A stretch of 64,000 bases of DNA from Aquirhabdus sp. (GTDB taxonomy: Bacteria > Pseudomonadota > Gammaproteobacteria > Pseudomonadales > Moraxellaceae). Under the pieces are notes generated by a model that searched no databases, was not told the origin of the DNA, and saw only the letters and a list, made by a program, of their open reading frames with translations. Where the stretch lies: positions 24,843 through 88,842 of the forward strand of contig JASLHI010000018.1 of NCBI GenBank assembly GCA_030149815.1. Reading direction: 5' to 3'. Position 1 is the stretch's first letter; each line of letters starts with the position of its first letter. A program made the translations under genes and the position numbers. Shown here in pieces: positions 8,023-16,540 of the stretch.

Positions 8023-10506
8023 ATGAGTCAAGATTCAGAACAACTCAATCAACAAAATGATGGTGTTGTTGCCGCTGTAGAGCCGATTGTACCGCCTACT
8101 TATGATTCCTCAAATATTAAAGTATTACGCGGCTTAGATGCGGTTCGTAAGCGTCCAGGTATGTACATTGGTGACACTGATGATGGCACTGGTCTACATC
8201 ATATGGTTTTTGAGGTAGTCGATAATGCAATTGATGAGGCATTAGCGGGCTACTGTAATGAAATCGTAGTTACGATTCATGCTGATGAATCAGCAAGTGT
8301 ATCTGATAATGGTCGTGGTATTCCTGTTGATATCCATGCGGAAGAAGGGGTATCTGCAGCAGAAGTGATTATGACTATCCTTCATGCTGGTGGAAAATTT
8401 GACGATAATAGCTACAAGGTTTCAGGTGGTTTACATGGCGTTGGTGTATCAGTAGTCAATGCGTTATCGAGTAAGCTTGAACTCACGATTTGCAAAGCGG
8501 GTGTGAAGTATCAGCAGGAATATACCGATAGTGTTCCTGATTATCGTTTAAAAGAAATCGGTACAACGACAGAGCAAGGTTCTAAAATTCGCTTTTGGCC
8601 GAGCCCTGAAACATTTAGTCAGACTATTTTTAGTTATGATATTTTATTACGTCGTTTACGTGAGTTGTCTTTCTTAAACTCTGGCGTGAAGATTATTTTG
8701 CGCGACGAGCGTACCGCAGTTGAGCAGGTGTTTAGTTCAGAGGGCGGGTTGGCTGAGTTTGTTCAGTTTATTAATATTGGTAAACATCCGCTGATTGATA
8801 TTTTTCACTTTACCGTAGATAGTGATAATGGCATTGGTGTCGAAGTCGCGCTACAGTGGACTGATAGTTATAAGCAAGATACAGTCTATTGCTTTACCAA
8901 CAATATCCCACAAAAGGATGGTGGAACGCATTTAGCAGGTTTCCGTGCAGCACTCACACGTGCAATGAATACCTACATGGAAGGCGAAAGTAGCCTGAAA
9001 AAAGAAAAAATAGACATCACAGGCGATGATGCACGTGAAGGTTTAACCGCGATCGTTTCGGTTAAAGTTCCAGATCCAAAATTTTCTAGTCAGACTAAAG
9101 AAAAACTCGTATCCAGCGAAGTTCGTCCAGCAGTTGAATCAGCGATGAATCGCGAGTTCTCAGAATTTTTACTTGAAAAGCCTCAAGCAGCTAAAGCGAT
9201 TGTCGGCAAGATTATTGATGCTGCTCGTGCGCGTGATGCAGCGCGTAAGGCACGTGAAATGACTCGTCGTAAGAGTGCTTTGGATATTGCAGGCTTGCCT
9301 GGAAAATTAGCTGATTGCCAAGAAAAAGACCCAGCACTGTCTGAAATTTATATCGTGGAAGGTGACTCTGCGGGTGGTAGTGCGAAGCAAGGTCGTAACC
9401 GAAAGATGCAGGCGATTCTTCCACTGAAAGGTAAAATTCTAAACGTTGAGCGTGCACGTTTCGATCGTATGATTTCAAGTCAAGAAGTGGGTACGCTGAT
9501 TACTGCATTAGGCTGTGGGATTGGTAATGATGAATATAATCCTGATAAGTTACGCTATCATAAAATCATTATCATGACCGATGCGGACGTTGACGGATCT
9601 CATATTCGCACGCTCTTACTGACATTCTTCTTTAGACAAATGCCTGAACTTTTCGAGCGTGGATATATTTATATTGCTCAACCGCCGCTGTATAAAATTA
9701 AGCGCGGTAAGCAAGAACAATATCTCAAGGATAATGATGCGTTGGAAGAATACCTTCTTTCGAGCGCGTTGGATGATGTCGCATTGCATTTATCAGCAGA
9801 TGCGCCAGCTGTTGCTGGAACACAGTTAGAAGCATTGATTCGAGATTATCAAGCAACTCAAAAGATCATGCAGCGTCTTTCACAACGGTACCCAATGACG
9901 ATGCTGCAAAGTTTGATTCATCAAGAAGTGTTCCACGTGGAACACTCTAAAGATAAAACTTTTGTTGAAGCATGGGCAAAAAGTCTGATGGATGAGATGG
10001 CAGTTAAACAGCCATCACTTAAACCGAGCGTGAGTGTAGAGAGCTTTGGCGAAGGTGATAGTCAGCGCTTCTGGCCTCGTCTCACGATTTATGTTCATCA
10101 GTTGCCGCAACATTATCTATTAGATTTGAGCTTCTTCCAATCGGGTGAATATGCGCGTCTAATGAGTTTAAGTAATCAATGGCGAAATATCTTAGAGGAA
10201 GGTGCAGTACTTAAGAAAGGTGATAAACAGCATCAAATTTATACATTTAGTGATTTGTGGGATCATTTGATGAATGATTCAAGACGTGGTGTGACGGTTC
10301 AGCGCTATAAAGGACTGGGTGAGATGAACCCAGATCAATTGTGGGAAACGACGATGGATCCTGAAAATCGTCGTATGCTCAGAGTTTCAATTCATGATGC
10401 AATCGAAGCAGATCATATGTTCTCATGTTTAATGGGTGATGATGTTGAGCCGCGTCGTATCTTTATTGAAGATAATGCTTTGTCGGTGACAAACTTAGAT
10501 GCTTAA
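8023..10506 (+). CDS. gyrB: DNA gyrase subunit B
   Basis: GyrB is the ATPase subunit of DNA gyrase, which introduces negative supercoils. It has the GHKL ATPase motifs (EVVDNAIDEALAG, GRGIPVDIH, GGLHGVGVSVVNAL in the first 150 residues). A transducer domain follows, then the TOPRIM domain with EGDSAGGSAKQGRNR (from about residue 446) and DADVDGSHI. The C-terminal RRIFIEDNAL is typical. The proteobacterial insert in the TOPRIM half is present, and parS site 9929-9944 lies in it, encoding FHVEH. I start it at ATG 8023 with AGGA upstream. A TTG at 8005 is less likely. The product is 827 aa. Confidence 0.98.
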   Translation: MSQDSEQLNQQNDGVVAAVEPIVPPTYDSSNIKVLRGLDAVRKRPGMYIGDTDDGTGLHHMVFEVVDNAIDEALAGYCNEIVVTIHADESASVSDNGRGIPVDIHAEEGVSAAEVIMTILHAGGKFDDNSYKVSGGLHGVGVSVVNALSSKLELTICKAGVKYQQEYTDSVPDYRLKEIGTTTEQGSKIRFWPSPETFSQTIFSYDILLRRLRELSFLNSGVKIILRDERTAVEQVFSSEGGLAEFVQFINIGKHPLIDIFHFTVDSDNGIGVEVALQWTDSYKQDTVYCFTNNIPQKDGGTHLAGFRAALTRAMNTYMEGESSLKKEKIDITGDDAREGLTAIVSVKVPDPKFSSQTKEKLVSSEVRPAVESAMNREFSEFLLEKPQAAKAIVGKIIDAARARDAARKAREMTRRKSALDIAGLPGKLADCQEKDPALSEIYIVEGDSAGGSAKQGRNRKMQAILPLKGKILNVERARFDRMISSQEVGTLITALGCGIGNDEYNPDKLRYHKIIIMTDADVDGSHIRTLLLTFFFRQMPELFERGYIYIAQPPLYKIKRGKQEQYLKDNDALEEYLLSSALDDVALHLSADAPAVAGTQLEALIRDYQATQKIMQRLSQRYPMTMLQSLIHQEVFHVEHSKDKTFVEAWAKSLMDEMAVKQPSLKPSVSVESFGEGDSQRFWPRLTIYVHQLPQHYLLDLSFFQSGEYARLMSLSNQWRNILEEGAVLKKGDKQHQIYTFSDLWDHLMNDSRRGVTVQRYKGLGEMNPDQLWETTMDPENRRMLRVSIHDAIEADHMFSCLMGDDVEPRRIFIEDNALSVTNLDA
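9929..9944. promoter_or_regulatory. parS-like ParB-binding site inside gyrB
   Basis: The same perfect 16-bp palindrome as in recF, TGTTCCACGTGGAACA, here extended by flanking G and C to 18 bp (9928-9945). It lies in the coding sequence for the gyrB insert and is read in the same frame as in recF, giving FHVEH again. Confidence 0.85.
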
Positions 10507-10531
10507 CAAAAGATAGTTATATATTGAGAAT

Positions 10532-10561
10532 AAAAATCGATGCCAATGGTGTCGATTTTTT
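10532..10561 (+). terminator. gyrB terminator
   Basis: An inverted repeat of AAAATCGA with TCGATTTT, extended through wobble pairs to GCC/GGT around a short AAT loop. It ends in a run of six T residues 25-55 bases after the gyrB stop. Confidence 0.75.
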
Positions 10562-10658
10562 ATGCCAATCTGTTTCTTTTTTCAAAGATATTTGATGGCT
10601 AAAGTAGTATAAGATAGAGATCATTTTGGTTAGCTAGACTAATGTCAAAGGTTTCATT

Positions 10659-11483
10659 ATGGGTTTACGAGTTCATCATTTAAATTGTGGAACGATGTGT
10701 CCTGCGTGTGCAAGACTTATGAATGGTCAAGGTGGTTGGCTGGAATCTGCAAAACTAGTCTGTCATGTTTTATTGATTGAGACTCAAAAGGATGGTTTGG
10801 TTCTTGTTGATACGGGCGTTGGAAAGTTAGATGTCGAGAATCCTAAACGTTTGGGTCAACCATTTGTTGCCCTGACTCGCCCACGCCTTGATTTGGCTGA
10901 AACGGCAATATCACAGATTCAGCAATTAGGTTTTTCAGTTGATGATGTACGTCATATTGTGGTAACACACTTAGATTTAGATCATGCAGGTGGCTTACCT
11001 GATTTCCCGAATGCACAGGTGCATGTTTTTGAACCTGAATTTAATGCAGCGATGCATCCTGATTTGCGTAGTCGTGCGCGCTATCTTCCTTCCCAATGGG
11101 CGCATAGCCCACGATGGGTTAAGTATAAATCAGGGGTGGGTGAGAGCTGGTTTGGATTAAACAATGCGCAAGCGATAGAAGGTCTTGCTGATGATATTTT
11201 GATGGTGCCTTTAATCGGTCATACGCGTGGGCATTGTGGTGTTGCGGTTCGTGGTGAAGAGGGTTGGATGTTGCATTGTGGAGACGCTTACTTCTTTCAT
11301 GGGCAGTTACAACCAGATCCTGAGATGCCTGTGGGAATCCGCTTGTTCGAGCAGATTGTCCAAACAGATCGTAAGAAGCGTATCGAGAATTTGAATCGAC
11401 TACGAACATTGAAGCAATCACATGGGCATGAGATCAAAATTTTCTGTGCACATGATCCAGTTGAATTTGATCAATTAGTCTAG
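10659..11483 (+). CDS. Metallo-beta-lactamase-fold hydrolase (lactonase-like)
   Basis: This is a soluble metal-dependent hydrolase of the MBL fold. The signature THLDLDHAGG (about residues 104-113) supplies the HxxxDH metal ligands. Further ligands are expected in GHTRGHCGV (His near 189-193) and HCGDAYFF (Asp near 206). The N-terminal half has DTGVG after a beta strand, as in N-acyl-homoserine-lactone lactonases and related hydrolases. The start MGLRVHHLNCGTMCPACARL is Cys-rich. The substrate cannot be told from sequence, and lactonase is only a family resemblance. It is a single gene with AAGG upstream of the ATG, convergent with the ABC-F gene. Confidence 0.85.
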   Translation: MGLRVHHLNCGTMCPACARLMNGQGGWLESAKLVCHVLLIETQKDGLVLVDTGVGKLDVENPKRLGQPFVALTRPRLDLAETAISQIQQLGFSVDDVRHIVVTHLDLDHAGGLPDFPNAQVHVFEPEFNAAMHPDLRSRARYLPSQWAHSPRWVKYKSGVGESWFGLNNAQAIEGLADDILMVPLIGHTRGHCGVAVRGEEGWMLHCGDAYFFHGQLQPDPEMPVGIRLFEQIVQTDRKKRIENLNRLRTLKQSHGHEIKIFCAHDPVEFDQLV

Positions 11484-11504
11484 TTGATCGAAGTAATATT
11501 AAAG

Positions 11505-11520
11505 TGTTCCACGTGGAACT
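11505..11520. promoter_or_regulatory. parS-like site between convergent genes
   Basis: TGTTCCACGTGGAACT matches the perfect palindrome in recF and gyrB at 15 of 16 positions. It is non-coding, starting 22 bases after the metallo-hydrolase stop and abutting a bidirectional terminator. It is the third site within about 8 kb of the DnaA-box cluster. Confidence 0.8.
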
Positions 11521-11524
11521 TAAA

Positions 11525-11558
11525 TAAAAAAGACGATACACAGGTATCGTCTTTTTTA
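11525..11558. terminator. Bidirectional terminator between metallo-hydrolase and ABC-F genes
   Basis: AGACGATAC (11531-11539) pairs perfectly with GTATCGTCT (11544-11552) around an ACAG loop. The stem is flanked by an A run on the left and a T run on the right, so it can serve both converging transcripts. Confidence 0.85.
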
Positions 11559-11581
11559 TGGCACAAGAATTTAATCTATGA

Positions 11582-13564
11582 CTATACAGATTCTAGTTCA
11601 TCAAGTTGCATCATCATTTCAAGTAGGCTTTCATCCAGCATAGTAATCTCAGAAAGATGTTTTTGCTGTTGCTCCATGAGTTTGAGAAGTTCAGCTTTAC
11701 GAGAGGCTTCATATAAACTCGTATCAGCCATAATTTCTTCAAGCTGCTTGAGACTGCTTTGGTGTTCTCGGATTTTGGTTTCAGCTTTTTCAATTTTACT
11801 GCGCAGTGGTCGTGTTTGCTCACGCTTTGCAGCAGCTTCTTTTCTTACTAACTCTTTATCAACTGGTTTGCTGACATTAGGTTGCTTTTCGGGAGTTGCG
11901 GGAGCCTTCTCAGCAGCCTTAGCTACGGTAGATTCATTCGTTTTATGAGATAGTTTTTCGGGCTTAGGTGTTTTGACAGCCATTTCTTGTTGACGAGTTT
12001 GTTTCAACCATTGCGCATAATCAGTCAGGTCACCATCAAACGTACGACACGTGCCACCATGAACTAAGAGTAAATCATCACAAACACTGGCGATCAATTG
12101 CCGTTCGTGAGAGACCAGAACAACAGCACCTTTAAAGTCTTGTAGAGCTAAGGTCAGTGCATGGCGCATATCTAAATCGAGATGGTTAGTTGGTTCGTCT
12201 AGAACGAGGACATTTGGTCTTTGCCAAACAATCAGTGCAAGTGCTAGTCTTGCGCGTTCTCCTCCTGAGAAGCTGCCACAGACTGTATCCATGCGCTCGC
12301 CGCTAAAACCAAAACTTCCTAGATAAGCACGTAACTCTGCATCAGATATTTTTTTACCTGCTAAGCGACCCAGCTGTAGCATTGGACTCGCATCTGCATC
12401 CAATGCATCCATTTGATGCTGAGCAAAGTAACCAAGATTGAGATGTTCACTGGAGGTTCGTTCACCAGATAGTGGTTCAAGAACGCCTGCGAGCGTTTTG
12501 ATCAATGTTGATTTGCCAGCACCATTCATCCCAAGCAGACCAATACGGCTATCAGGTGTGAGCTGTAGTCGAATGTTATTGACGATGATCGTGGTGTTAT
12601 AACCTGCATCCACTTCATCGAGTTGTAGCAACGGCGAGCTCATTTTGCTTGGTTCGCGGAAGCTGAATGTAAAAGGTGTATCGACGTGTGCGGGGGCGAG
12701 TTTTTGCATACGCTCAAGCTGTTTAACACGGCTTTGTGCCTGCTTTGCACGTGTCGCTTGCGCACTGAATCGATCAATATATTTTTGTAGGTGTGCGCGA
12801 GTGGCTTCTTGTTTTTCAAAAGACTGTTGTTGCTGAGCCAAACGTTCAGCGCGTGTTTGTTCAAAAGTAGAATAGTTTCCCGTATAGAGAGTGACTAAAC
12901 CTGCTTCGATGTGAATGATGTGATCTGTGATGGCATCCAAAAAGTCGCGATCATGTGAGATCAAAATGAGTGTGCCTGCATAATTCTTTAGCCATTCTTC
13001 TAGCCATAGAATTGCATCCAAATCTAAATGGTTCGTTGGCTCATCGAGGAGTAAGAGATCTGATCGACTCATCAATGTCCGAGCTAGATTAAGCCGCATG
13101 CGCCAGCCACCCGAAAAACTAGCAACTGATGCAGATTGCTTGACGGTGGTGAAACCTAATCCTGCCATCATTTGAGCTGCGCGAGCTGTGGCAGTATAAC
13201 CATCAATTTCACCAAATCGTTCATGCAAAGCACTTAAACGATCTAGATCCATGGTGTCTGATTCATGTTCAAGTTGCTGATTGATGGTCCACCACTCTTC
13301 ATCACCAGAAAGCACAAAATCAATTGCGGCAGTTTCTTGGCTTTCAACCTCTTGAGCCATATGTGCTACGGTCCATGTTGCAGGTCGGGATAGGTTGCCA
13401 ACATCAGCAGTGATTTCACCCATGAACGCTGCAAACAATGTTGATTTCCCTGCACCATTCACGCCAGTTAGTCCGACTTTCCAGCCTGGATGAATCTGAA
13501 AAGTAGCTTTTTCAAAAAGTAAGCGACCACCACGACGGAGTGAAAAATCTTGAAGCTGAATCAT
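11582..13564 (-). CDS. yheS: ABC-F family ATPase, YheS-like
   Basis: ABC-F proteins are soluble twin-ATPases without membrane domains that act on ribosomes. ABC domain 1 has Walker A GVNGAGKST (about 34-42) and signature SFSGGWRMRLNLA. Domain 2 has GMNGAGKST (about 343-351) and SFSGGERARLALA. Both have LLLDEPTNHLDL-type Walker B motifs. The N-terminus (MIQLQDFSLRRGGRLLFEKA) and C-terminal coiled coil (about 580-650, KIEKAETKIREHQSSLKQLE) resemble YheS more than EttA or Uup. The linker at 520-570 is Lys/Pro/Ala-rich. Length is 660 aa. It stands alone, convergent with the metallo-hydrolase, and its exact role is not visible. Confidence 0.9.
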   Translation of the reverse strand: MIQLQDFSLRRGGRLLFEKATFQIHPGWKVGLTGVNGAGKSTLFAAFMGEITADVGNLSRPATWTVAHMAQEVESQETAAIDFVLSGDEEWWTINQQLEHESDTMDLDRLSALHERFGEIDGYTATARAAQMMAGLGFTTVKQSASVASFSGGWRMRLNLARTLMSRSDLLLLDEPTNHLDLDAILWLEEWLKNYAGTLILISHDRDFLDAITDHIIHIEAGLVTLYTGNYSTFEQTRAERLAQQQQSFEKQEATRAHLQKYIDRFSAQATRAKQAQSRVKQLERMQKLAPAHVDTPFTFSFREPSKMSSPLLQLDEVDAGYNTTIIVNNIRLQLTPDSRIGLLGMNGAGKSTLIKTLAGVLEPLSGERTSSEHLNLGYFAQHQMDALDADASPMLQLGRLAGKKISDAELRAYLGSFGFSGERMDTVCGSFSGGERARLALALIVWQRPNVLVLDEPTNHLDLDMRHALTLALQDFKGAVVLVSHERQLIASVCDDLLLVHGGTCRTFDGDLTDYAQWLKQTRQQEMAVKTPKPEKLSHKTNESTVAKAAEKAPATPEKQPNVSKPVDKELVRKEAAAKREQTRPLRSKIEKAETKIREHQSSLKQLEEIMADTSLYEASRKAELLKLMEQQQKHLSEITMLDESLLEMMMQLDELESV

Positions 13565-13849
13565 TAGAAAACCTAGTTTATGCGGGCAAGTAGAATCAAT
13601 ATTTGAGGGGCGTATTGTAGTTTCTTGTCGATAGAATAACCAGCAATTGAGACCAGCTTATGAAAAATGACAATTTATTCTGGTAAGTTATGGTAATTAG
13701 TTTAGTGATAATCTTGTGCTAGTCTATGCAAATTTTCTTATTTCAAATGATTTGATTGTCGAACAAGTCTAGTCAGGTATTAGACTGGTTCAATGTTACA
13801 AATGTTTTGGATACAAGGATGAATTACATATTTGGGGTATAGGAATCAA

Positions 13850-14845
13850 ATGATGCAAATCAAAGCCAAAATCATAGTTGCTGCAACATTATCTCTTCTC
13901 GCCATGTCATCTTACGCACAAACGCTATGTGTGTTCGATCCTTTAGGCTCATCAGGCGATAATTACTCATTTATGAGAGATTATGAGCTCGTTGCGAAGC
14001 AATGGGGCGCAGATATTAACTTAAAGCCATATTCAGATGAACGACTTGCAGCGGCCGATTTTAAATCGGGCAAATGTGATGCTGCTGCACTGACAGGGAT
14101 TAGAACAAGGCTGTTTAATAATTTTGTGGGCTCGATTGACTCAGCGGGTGGTGTGATCAATAGTGATCAGACGAAAACCATTATTTCACTGATGGCTAAT
14201 CCAAGATTAGCACCAGATATGCTGAGTAATGATACCGAGGTTGTTGGGGTCTCTAGCTTAGGATCTGCATATGTCATCGTGAATGATCGTAATATTAATT
14301 CATTGCTTCGATTAGCGGGTAAACGCTTTGGTGCTCTTGATTATGATAAAGCGATTCCCTATATCGTTGAAAGAATTAATGGTGTAGTTGTTCCTACCGA
14401 ATTAAAAGAATTAGGTCCGATGTTTAATTCAGGTAAGTTTGATGTGATTTTTGTCCCTCTCGTTGCATTTAGACCTCTAGAGTTAAATAAAGGTGTAGGA
14501 AATAAAGGAGCGATTGCACGATTTACAGTTGCCGCAACCACTTTTGATATCGTGATTCATCCAGATCAATTTCCAGAGGGCTATGGTCAAAAAAGTCGGA
14601 CATGGGTGGCAAGGCAGTTAGATCGACAAATGGCGGAAGTGCGTAAAATAGAAGGTGGTATTGATGCGCGCTACTGGATGGAATTGTCACCCAATGTGAT
14701 TCCTGGATATTATAAAATTATGCGCGAAGCGCGAATCGGTCTCATGAAAGATGGAGTTTATAATAAAAAGATGCTTGGAATCCTTAAGAAAATTCGCTGT
14801 CGTCAAGAGCCGACGAATTTTGAGTGTCCATTGACAGACGAATAG
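13850..14845 (+). CDS. AdeT-like putative solute-binding protein, paralogue 1
   Basis: First of seven tandem paralogues of the AdeT1/AdeT2-like family known from Acinetobacter, reported there as linked to aminoglycoside efflux but looking like secreted solute-binding proteins. A signal peptide (about 1-24) ends SSYA-Q. The mature start TLCVFDPLGSSGDN and the end KIRCRQEPTNFECPLTDE are family hallmarks. Four Cys are visible in the shared positions (LCVFD, GKCDA, IRC, FEC). ATGs at 13850 and 13853 both follow AGGA, and the upstream TTG at 13832 is unlikely. With paralogue 2 it forms the more divergent pair. A terminator follows. The ligand is unknown. Confidence 0.85.
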   Translation: MMQIKAKIIVAATLSLLAMSSYAQTLCVFDPLGSSGDNYSFMRDYELVAKQWGADINLKPYSDERLAAADFKSGKCDAAALTGIRTRLFNNFVGSIDSAGGVINSDQTKTIISLMANPRLAPDMLSNDTEVVGVSSLGSAYVIVNDRNINSLLRLAGKRFGALDYDKAIPYIVERINGVVVPTELKELGPMFNSGKFDVIFVPLVAFRPLELNKGVGNKGAIARFTVAATTFDIVIHPDQFPEGYGQKSRTWVARQLDRQMAEVRKIEGGIDARYWMELSPNVIPGYYKIMREARIGLMKDGVYNKKMLGILKKIRCRQEPTNFECPLTDE

Positions 14846-14867
14846 TCTGACGCAGAGAAAGAACTGG

Positions 14868-14906
14868 GCGTGCTTTTGTAGATTGTTACGAAAGCGCGCT
14901 TTTTTA
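14868..14906 (+). terminator. Terminator after AdeT-like paralogue 1
   Basis: GCGTGCTTT (14868-14876) pairs with AAAGCGCGC (14891-14899) with one G-U pair, followed by seven T residues, 23 bases after the stop codon. Confidence 0.75.
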
Positions 14907-15075
14907 TTTACCGTGTATTAATCATAAAGCATGCGGAATGTAAAAATTCTACTATTGATCATCTCATAAAAGATATAATATGTGATCGGAAAATGCTATA
15001 AAGGTTTAACGTGGATGCAATATCCATTTGGATGTCGGAAGCGGAAAGATTCTGCGCAATATAAGGATATATATT

Positions 15076-16068
15076 ATGAATATGACCATCAAAATGGTTG
15101 TTGCCACAGCTTTAACGGTAATGGCATCTTCGTCCTATGCTCAAACGATTTGTGTTTATGATCCTCTCGGTTCACAAGGAGATAGTTTCTCCTTGATGAA
15201 GGATTATGCTGTTGCTGCAAAGCAATGGGGAGGAGATATTACTTTAAAACCTTACTCTGATGAAAAACTTGCTACAGCGGATTTTAAATCAGGGAAGTGT
15301 GATGGAACGGCGATTACAGGGATTCGAGCACGTGCCTTTAATGATTTTGCTGGAACTATATCATCACCAGTTGGACTGTTGAACAATGAGCAAACCAGAA
15401 CCGTGATGGCACTTGTTGCCAATCCGAAATTAGCTTCTGATTTGCGAAGTGGTGATACTGAGGTTGCTGGTGTAACAAGTATCGGTTTTGCTTATATCAT
15501 GGTCAAAGATAGAGCTATTAATACGATCCCTAAATTAACAACGATTAAGTTTGGTTCTTTATCTTTTGATAAAGTTCAGCAAATCTGTATCGAAAAATTT
15601 GGTGGTACAGCAGTTCCTCTAGAATTAAACGAGATTGCTTCAGCGTTTAATAGTGGCAAAGTTGGTGCTACTATTTTGCCTGCAATCGCTTTTAAGCCAC
15701 TAGAGATTAATAAAGGAATGGGGAGTCAAGGTGCGATATTTAGATTCCCTGTGGCATTGACGACGTATGATTTGTTAGTCCATCCAGATAAGTTTCCAGA
15801 TGGTTATGGTCAGAAAAGTCGAACATGGTTTTTAGGGCAATTGGATCGTCAAATGGCAACAGTGAATAAAATCGAAAAATCGATTGAGCCTCACTATTGG
15901 GATACGATTCCATCGAATGTTGCACCTGGCTATGTCAAAATCTTGCGTGAAGCACGAATTAGTCTGACGAAAGAAGGGATTTATAACAAGAAAATGATTG
16001 GATTGTTGAAAAAAGTTCGTTGTCATCAAGATCCAAGTAACTATGAATGTCCACTTACGGAAGAATGA
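15076..16068 (+). CDS. AdeT-like putative solute-binding protein, paralogue 2
   Basis: 330-residue secreted paralogue. The signal peptide is about 1-23 (MNMTIKMVVATALTVMASSS, cleavage after YA). The mature protein begins QTICVYDPLGSQGDS. Shared landmarks are GKCDG, the 'FP.GYGQKSRTW' motif (FPDGYGQKSRTWF near residue 241) and the end KKVRCHQDPSNYECPLTEE. It shares LRPF-independent features with paralogue 1, such as the 'KPYSDE' and 'DFKSGKCD' spelling where paralogues 3-6 have 'YTDE/YPDE' and 'DFKAGQCD'. ATG 15076 follows AAGGA at 8 bases. The longer frame from 15028 lacks a signal peptide at its front. Promoter probably in the 230-base gap upstream. Confidence 0.85.
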   Translation: MNMTIKMVVATALTVMASSSYAQTICVYDPLGSQGDSFSLMKDYAVAAKQWGGDITLKPYSDEKLATADFKSGKCDGTAITGIRARAFNDFAGTISSPVGLLNNEQTRTVMALVANPKLASDLRSGDTEVAGVTSIGFAYIMVKDRAINTIPKLTTIKFGSLSFDKVQQICIEKFGGTAVPLELNEIASAFNSGKVGATILPAIAFKPLEINKGMGSQGAIFRFPVALTTYDLLVHPDKFPDGYGQKSRTWFLGQLDRQMATVNKIEKSIEPHYWDTIPSNVAPGYVKILREARISLTKEGIYNKKMIGLLKKVRCHQDPSNYECPLTEE

Positions 16069-16096
16069 TCTCCATTCACGATTGAAAAAAATTGTA

Positions 16097-16132
16097 ACCA
16101 CTGCATAGAATGTTAGATTTCTATGCAGTGGT
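16097..16132. other. Perfect 14-bp hairpin after AdeT-like paralogue 2
   Basis: ACCACTGCATAGAA (16097-16110) pairs perfectly with TTCTATGCAGTGGT (16119-16132). No T run follows on the + strand. On the - strand the hairpin is followed within five bases by seven T residues, so a leftward terminator is the better fit, although no leftward gene is seen nearby. On the + strand it may act as a weak terminator or RNA 3'-end protector. Confidence 0.5.
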
Positions 16133-16540
16133 ATAAAAAGTAAAGAAACGTTCAAGATCAATATCTATAAACGAAACATTAATATTGTCCGTAAATATTT
16201 TAAAATAAATGAGATGCTTATATTAAATATATGTAATATACATATTTAATATAACAGTTTTTATAACAATATAAGTAATTTAGTAATACAGCAAACATCG
16301 TTCAAATACTCGATTGAAAGCACGATTGTTATCGATAAATCAGTGATATGATTTAAAAACTTTTAGTTATAATCCCTGAGATATTTTTGTTGATTATCTG
16401 AGAAATAAGATAATTCGCATCGTTATTATATTTAGATATATGATATTTTAGCCGTATCAATATGGAAAAATTCCGATAATGAATCATTTGATTAAATGAG
16501 TCGGGAATGAATAATTGGATTAATAAGGAAACATCAGCAC
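16133..16540. other. AT-rich intergenic region before AdeT-like paralogue 3
   Basis: About 400 bases without a credible gene; a 71-residue leftward frame (16353-16568) has no family features. It contains an AT-only imperfect inverted repeat (about 16220-16252). A TATAAT-like element at about 16370 could be a -10 box. AAGGA at 16527-16531 lies just before the next ATG. It is the longest gap in the seven-gene array. Confidence 0.5.

Noticed and set aside
11484..11948. 154-residue rightward frame rich in Ser and Cys after the metallo-hydrolase
   Set aside because: It lies antisense to the coiled-coil end of the ABC-F gene, crosses the parS site and terminator, and has no ribosome binding site. 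Its composition is what the reverse of that gene would give.
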